From an uncultured Alphaproteobacteria bacterium (lineage in GTDB: Bacteria > Pseudomonadota > Alphaproteobacteria > UBA7985), in NCBI GenBank assembly GCA_905479265.1, contig CAJQLX010000019.1, positions 1-64,000 of the forward strand: a DNA stretch of 64,000 nt, read 5' to 3'. Of the stretch, positions 60,514 through 64,000 are shown in pieces. Numbering within the stretch: position 1 is the first letter of the stretch; every line of letters begins with the position of its first letter. A model generated the notes under the pieces. The model was not told the origin of the DNA. It ran no database searches and saw only the letters and a list, made by a program, of their open reading frames with translations. A program made the position numbers and the translations under genes.

Positions 60514-61176
60514 TTACGATTCAGCAGGAACGCTGTAATCCGGCAGTTTCTTGCCAGCATTGATCGACGGGTCAAAGTCCTTGAGGGCTTGCGGGCCACC
60601 TTCGGGCGCAGAACCGATCCGGCCGGTCATGTTACCGTAGTCAATCACTTTGCCAGCGGCCAAATCATCAAGAATGCCCTTGAACGCATCGGCGCCAAGG
60701 TCTTCGTAGTAATTGTCGTTGATTTGGACCATTGGCGCGTTCACACAGGCGCCCAGGCACTCGACCTCGATCAGCGTGAACTTCTTGTCGTCGGTGGTTT
60801 GGCCCAGACCAATCCCCAAATGCTCTTCTGCGGCGTGGGTCAAAGCATCCGAACCGCGCAACCAGCACGGTGTTGTCCGGCACACCTGCACCACATGCTC
60901 GCCGACTTCTTCGGTGTAGAACATGGAGTAAAACGAGGCGACCTCGTAGACCCGGATTGGCGCACTCTCGGTCGTCAGCGCCACCCACTCGATTGCTTCT
61001 TTGGACAGCCATCCGCCATTCTCGCGCTGTGCGATGTCCAACAGCGGAATGATGCCTGACGCCCTGCGGTCTTCAGGGTAGCGCGCCATGATCACTTCAA
61101 CGCGGGCTGCCGATGTTTCCGAGACGGAAAATTCCCCAACCTGAGGCGTTGGCCGGGATGTAACCTGAATAGCCAT
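60514..61176 (-). CDS. nuoE: NADH-quinone oxidoreductase subunit E
   Basis: The 220-residue protein has the thioredoxin-fold [2Fe-2S] N1a site: CRTTPCWLRG (C98, C103 region) and CLGACVNAPMVQIND. The N-terminal helical part has IIPLLDIAQRENGGWLSKEAIEWVA. The C-terminal tail is typical of alphaproteobacterial NuoE. Its ATG overlaps the nuoD stop by one base (TAATG). Confidence 0.97.
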   Translation of the reverse strand: MAIQVTSRPTPQVGEFSVSETSAARVEVIMARYPEDRRASGIIPLLDIAQRENGGWLSKEAIEWVALTTESAPIRVYEVASFYSMFYTEEVGEHVVQVCRTTPCWLRGSDALTHAAEEHLGIGLGQTTDDKKFTLIEVECLGACVNAPMVQINDNYYEDLGADAFKGILDDLAAGKVIDYGNMTGRIGSAPEGGPQALKDFDPSINAGKKLPDYSVPAES

Positions 61177-62354
61177 TAGCGGTCGACCTCTCCAAATACG
61201 ATGTCCATGGAACCAAGGATGGCGACGGTGTCGGCCAACTGGTGCCCCTTGGACAATTCATCCATCGCAGCAAGATGGGCAAAGCCCGGCGCGCGAATTT
61301 TACACTTGTATGGCTTGCTGGAGCCATCAGAGACCAAGAACACGCCGAACTCACCCTTGGGCGCTTCCACAGAAGCGTAAACCTCGCCCTCAGGCACTTT
61401 CACGCCTTCGGTGTAGAGCTTGAAGTGGTGGATCAGCGATTCCATCGACTGCTTCATGTCACTGCGGCGCGGCGGGGTGAACTTGTGGTCTTCGTTCAGC
61501 ACTTCGCCGCCCGGCATCATATCCAAGCACTGGCGGATGATCTTCACCGACTGCTTCATTTCTTCGATGCGAAGCACGTAGCGGTCAAAGCAATCACCGT
61601 TTCGACCGACAACAACGTCAAAATCCAGCTCGTCGTAAACTTCATAAGGCTGCGACTTGCGCAAGTCCCAAGCGACGTTTGATCCGCGTAGCATGGGGCC
61701 GGTGAAGCCCAGTGCCATCGCCTGCTCCGCGCTCACCACGCCGATATCGACCGTACGCTGACGGAAAATCCGGTTGTTGGTGGCCAGCGTTTCGATGTCG
61801 CCAATGGCGGCTTCAAACTGGTCGCAAAAGGCTGCAATATCGCTATCCAAGCCTTTTGGCATATCCTGATGCACACCACCGGGACGGAAGTAAGCCGCGT
61901 GGAACCGCGCGCCGGACACACGCTCATAGAACTCCAGCAACTTATCGCGCTGCTCAAAAGTCCAAAGCATGGGTGTGGTCGCGCCCACGTCCATAATAAA
62001 CGCACCGGTGTTCAGCAGGTGGTTCAGAATGCGGGTAATCTCAGAAAACAGCACGCGAATGTACTGACCCCGCGTTGGCGCTTCGATGCCCAGCAGCTTT
62101 TCAACCGCTAGGGCAAAACCGTGCTCTTGACACATGGGCGAAACGTAATCGAGGCGGTCGAAGTACGGCAGCGCTTGCAAGTACGTCTTATGCTCGATCA
62201 GCTTCTCCGTGCCACGGTGCAGCAGTCCCACATGCGGGTCTGCACGCTCCACGATCTCTCCGTCCATTTCCAACACCATGCGCAGCACGCCGTGTGCCGC
62301 TGGATGCTGGGGACCGAAATTGAGGGTCAGTGGTTTGATTTGTACTTCAGCCAT
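61176..62354 (-). CDS. nuoD: NADH-quinone oxidoreductase subunit D
   Basis: The 392-residue 49-kDa-type subunit has [101 protein letters not shown] and [42 protein letters not shown]. It forms the quinone-binding pocket with NuoB. ATG at 62354; the nuoC stop lies 14 bases upstream. Confidence 0.98.
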   Translation of the reverse strand: MAEVQIKPLTLNFGPQHPAAHGVLRMVLEMDGEIVERADPHVGLLHRGTEKLIEHKTYLQALPYFDRLDYVSPMCQEHGFALAVEKLLGIEAPTRGQYIRVLFSEITRILNHLLNTGAFIMDVGATTPMLWTFEQRDKLLEFYERVSGARFHAAYFRPGGVHQDMPKGLDSDIAAFCDQFEAAIGDIETLATNNRIFRQRTVDIGVVSAEQAMALGFTGPMLRGSNVAWDLRKSQPYEVYDELDFDVVVGRNGDCFDRYVLRIEEMKQSVKIIRQCLDMMPGGEVLNEDHKFTPPRRSDMKQSMESLIHHFKLYTEGVKVPEGEVYASVEAPKGEFGVFLVSDGSSKPYKCKIRAPGFAHLAAMDELSKGHQLADTVAILGSMDIVFGEVDR

Positions 62355-62368
62355 GTCTCAATCTTTCC

Positions 62369-62965
62369 TTACGCCGCTTCTTCTTCGGCTTTTTCGTCGC
62401 CCGGAAGCGCAGAAACGCCTTCCCACGGGGACGAATAGTCGAAGGACCGGAATTCTTGTGTCAGCGACACAGGCTCATAGACGACGCGCTTTTGCTCTTC
62501 GGAGTAGCGCACTTCGGAGTAGCCCGTGAGCGGGAAGTCCTTGCGCAGTGGATGACCGGAGAACCCGTAGTCCGTGAGGATCCGACGGAAGTCCGGATGG
62601 CCAGAGAACATGATGCCGTACATGTCCCACGTTTCACGCTCGTACCAGTTGGCGCTTGGCCAAATGCTATTGGCGGATTCGATGGGCGTAAACTCATCGG
62701 TAGCCACCTTGACGCGCAGGCGCTGGTTCATGTGCGGAGACAGCAGGATATACACCACGTCAAAGCGTTCTGGACGCTGCGGGAGATCAATCGCCGTAAT
62801 GTCCAACAGCATCGCAAATCGGCAAGAGCTATCATTGCGCAGCGTGGTCAAGTCCTCGCTGAGCGTTTCGCGGGATAGGCGGATGGTCAGTTGCTCTGCA
62901 TGAACAGCCGACTCAAGGATGCGATCCCCAAGGGCGCCCGCTACGGCTTCAAGCAATTCTTCCAT
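62369..62965 (-). CDS. nuoC: NADH-quinone oxidoreductase subunit C
   Basis: The 198-residue 30-kDa-type subunit has [42 protein letters not shown] and the signature [46 protein letters not shown]. It is separate from nuoD, as in Alphaproteobacteria. ATG at 62965, 46 bases after nuoB. Confidence 0.97.
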   Translation of the reverse strand: MEELLEAVAGALGDRILESAVHAEQLTIRLSRETLSEDLTTLRNDSSCRFAMLLDITAIDLPQRPERFDVVYILLSPHMNQRLRVKVATDEFTPIESANSIWPSANWYERETWDMYGIMFSGHPDFRRILTDYGFSGHPLRKDFPLTGYSEVRYSEEQKRVVYEPVSLTQEFRSFDYSSPWEGVSALPGDEKAEEEAA

Positions 62966-63011
62966 AGTTCAGAAACCTTTTTCGGCCTCATACAGGCCAT
63001 TGGCGTTCGCG

Positions 63012-63548
63012 CTAGCGGCGGATGATCCCGGCTTGGCGCTTGATCTTCTTTTGCAGCTGCATAACGCCGTAAATCAGCGCCTCAGCGGTCGGTGGGCAGC
63101 CGGGGACATAGACATCCACCGGAACGATGCGATCACAGCCGCGAACAACCGAATACGAGTAGTGGTAGTACCCGCCACCATTGGCGCACGATCCCATCGA
63201 GATCACCCAGCGCGGCTCCGGCATCTGGTCGTAAACTTTCCGCAGCGCAGGGGCCATTTTGTTGGTCAGGGTACCGGCAACAATCATCACGTCGGACTGA
63301 CGCGGCGACGGGCGGAACAACCAGCCAAAACGATCCATATCATAGCGTGCTGTCCCCGCATGGATCATCTCCACACCACAGCAGGCCAGACCAAAGGTCA
63401 TGGGCCAAAGCGAACCCGAGCGCGCCCAACCAGCGAGCTTTTCAAAGTTCGCGACAATGAACCCGCGGTCTTGAATTTCTTGAGTCACCAAATCCAGTGC
63501 TTCGGCTTGTTCAGCACCGGGGGTGAGCGGCTTGCCGTCTACTCCCAT
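63012..63548 (-). CDS. nuoB: NADH-quinone oxidoreductase subunit B
   Basis: The 178-residue subunit carries the N2 [4Fe-4S] ligands: adjacent cysteines in [12 protein letters not shown], another in [21 protein letters not shown], and one in [16 protein letters not shown] at 63548 with AAGGAG upstream overlaps the nuoA stop by 10 bases; the longer frame to 63569 lies inside nuoA. Confidence 0.97.
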   Translation of the reverse strand: MGVDGKPLTPGAEQAEALDLVTQEIQDRGFIVANFEKLAGWARSGSLWPMTFGLACCGVEMIHAGTARYDMDRFGWLFRPSPRQSDVMIVAGTLTNKMAPALRKVYDQMPEPRWVISMGSCANGGGYYHYSYSVVRGCDRIVPVDVYVPGCPPTAEALIYGVMQLQKKIKRQAGIIRR

Positions 63549-63901
63549 TCCAGGGCTCCTTTTTTCCACTCGTAGATGAACCCTACGGTAAGAATGGTCA
63601 GGAAAATCATCATCGACCAGAAACCAAACAACCCAATTTCACGCAGGCTGACAGCCCACGGGAACAGGAACGCGACTTCGAGGTCAAAAATGATGAAAAG
63701 GATTGCGACGAGGTAAAAGCGGACGTCGAACCGCCCTCGTGAATCGTCGAACGCCTCGAACCCACACTCATAGGCCGAGAGCTTTTCACTGTCCGGACGC
63801 TTTGGCGCGACCAGCAGCGGAATTCCGGCCATCACGATGGCGAGAACGGTAGCCAAAACCATGAAAATCAGGATTGGCAAATATGATTCGGCGACTTCCA
63901 T
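63539..63901 (-). CDS. nuoA: NADH-quinone oxidoreductase subunit A
   Basis: The 120-residue inner-membrane subunit has three helices and the family segment [48 protein letters not shown] at 63901 with AAGGA ten bases upstream is preferred to a GTG at 63910, which would sit too near the AAGGA. It is first in the nuo operon; the last 99 bases of the window are upstream DNA without a visible gene and should hold the promoter. Confidence 0.97.
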   Translation of the reverse strand: MEVAESYLPILIFMVLATVLAIVMAGIPLLVAPKRPDSEKLSAYECGFEAFDDSRGRFDVRFYLVAILFIIFDLEVAFLFPWAVSLREIGLFGFWSMMIFLTILTVGFIYEWKKGALEWE

Positions 63902-64000
63902 CGACCCCACATCCTTGAGCTTGATCTGTATGGGCCGAGGTTTACACGCGCCCCCCGGCTTTGACTAGTGCCACAAGCGCGCATGAGGCTTATGGCAGGG

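Overview
The window reads as one stretch of an alphaproteobacterial chromosome, GC-rich except at the extreme left edge. Evidence for the class: recG divergent from sdhE-mfd, an rpoZ-Rel pair, separate nuoC and nuoD, a BetI-like regulator, DUF2842 and DUF3179 proteins, and several Rieske betaine-demethylase relatives. I cannot name a genus. I saw no rRNA, tRNA, CRISPR array, insertion sequence or prophage.

Left edge (1-1.05 kb). The first ~130 bases are AT-rich and encode, on the minus strand, a piece of the AddA nuclease domain. They abut a 5'-truncated free-methionine sulfoxide reductase gene. This looks like a junction between two unrelated sequences, most simply a contig chimera. A membrane-anchored CxxC thioredoxin-like protein and a secreted His-rich protein follow.

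Amine catabolic island (2.7-20.4 kb). The left arm holds a non-pyrrolysine MttB-like methyltransferase, divergent from a TMADH/StcD-like flavin/Fe-S demethylase and a Rieske oxygenase. Next come a BetI-like TetR gene and a divergent operon of two phytoene-desaturase-like flavoproteins, a GcvT-like aminomethyltransferase and a class III aminotransferase. A PotD-like binding protein follows. The opposite-strand operon encodes two permeases, an ATPase, a second Rieske oxygenase and a phosphoethanolamine-methyltransferase-like enzyme. Together they look like uptake and stepwise demethylation/oxidation of a methylated amine or betaine whose identity is unknown. A perfect 14-bp palindrome between the TetR gene and its divergent target is the likely operator.

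Middle (20.4-44.4 kb). This part holds an HCCA-isomerase-like protein, a serine hydrolase, a Thr/Cys-type Asp/Glu racemase, an ammonium transporter, and three tandem paralogues of an unrecognised secreted four-cysteine family. Rel and RpoZ, a lipase-like hydrolase, YciB and a phosphotransferase follow. A SelD fusion overlaps SelU (selenouridine in tRNA). The rest includes an OmpA lipoprotein, GNAT and DsbA/FrnE proteins, an EamA exporter, a CoxE-like VWA protein, two outer-membrane proteins, a cysteine desulfurase, and MoeA and MoaE.

Right (44.4-64 kb). This part holds mfd and sdhE, recG, a DUF3179 protein, a large secreted His/Met-rich FG-GAP protein, pyk and gap. The complex I genes run nuoA-E, a tandem RidA-domain gene, then nuoF. 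A strong intrinsic terminator lies between nuoE and the RidA gene, and another follows nuoF, so nuoG-N must lie elsewhere. The likeliest undescribed biology is the amine island, the four-Cys/His-rich secreted proteins, and the RidA insertion with an internal terminator in the nuo operon.
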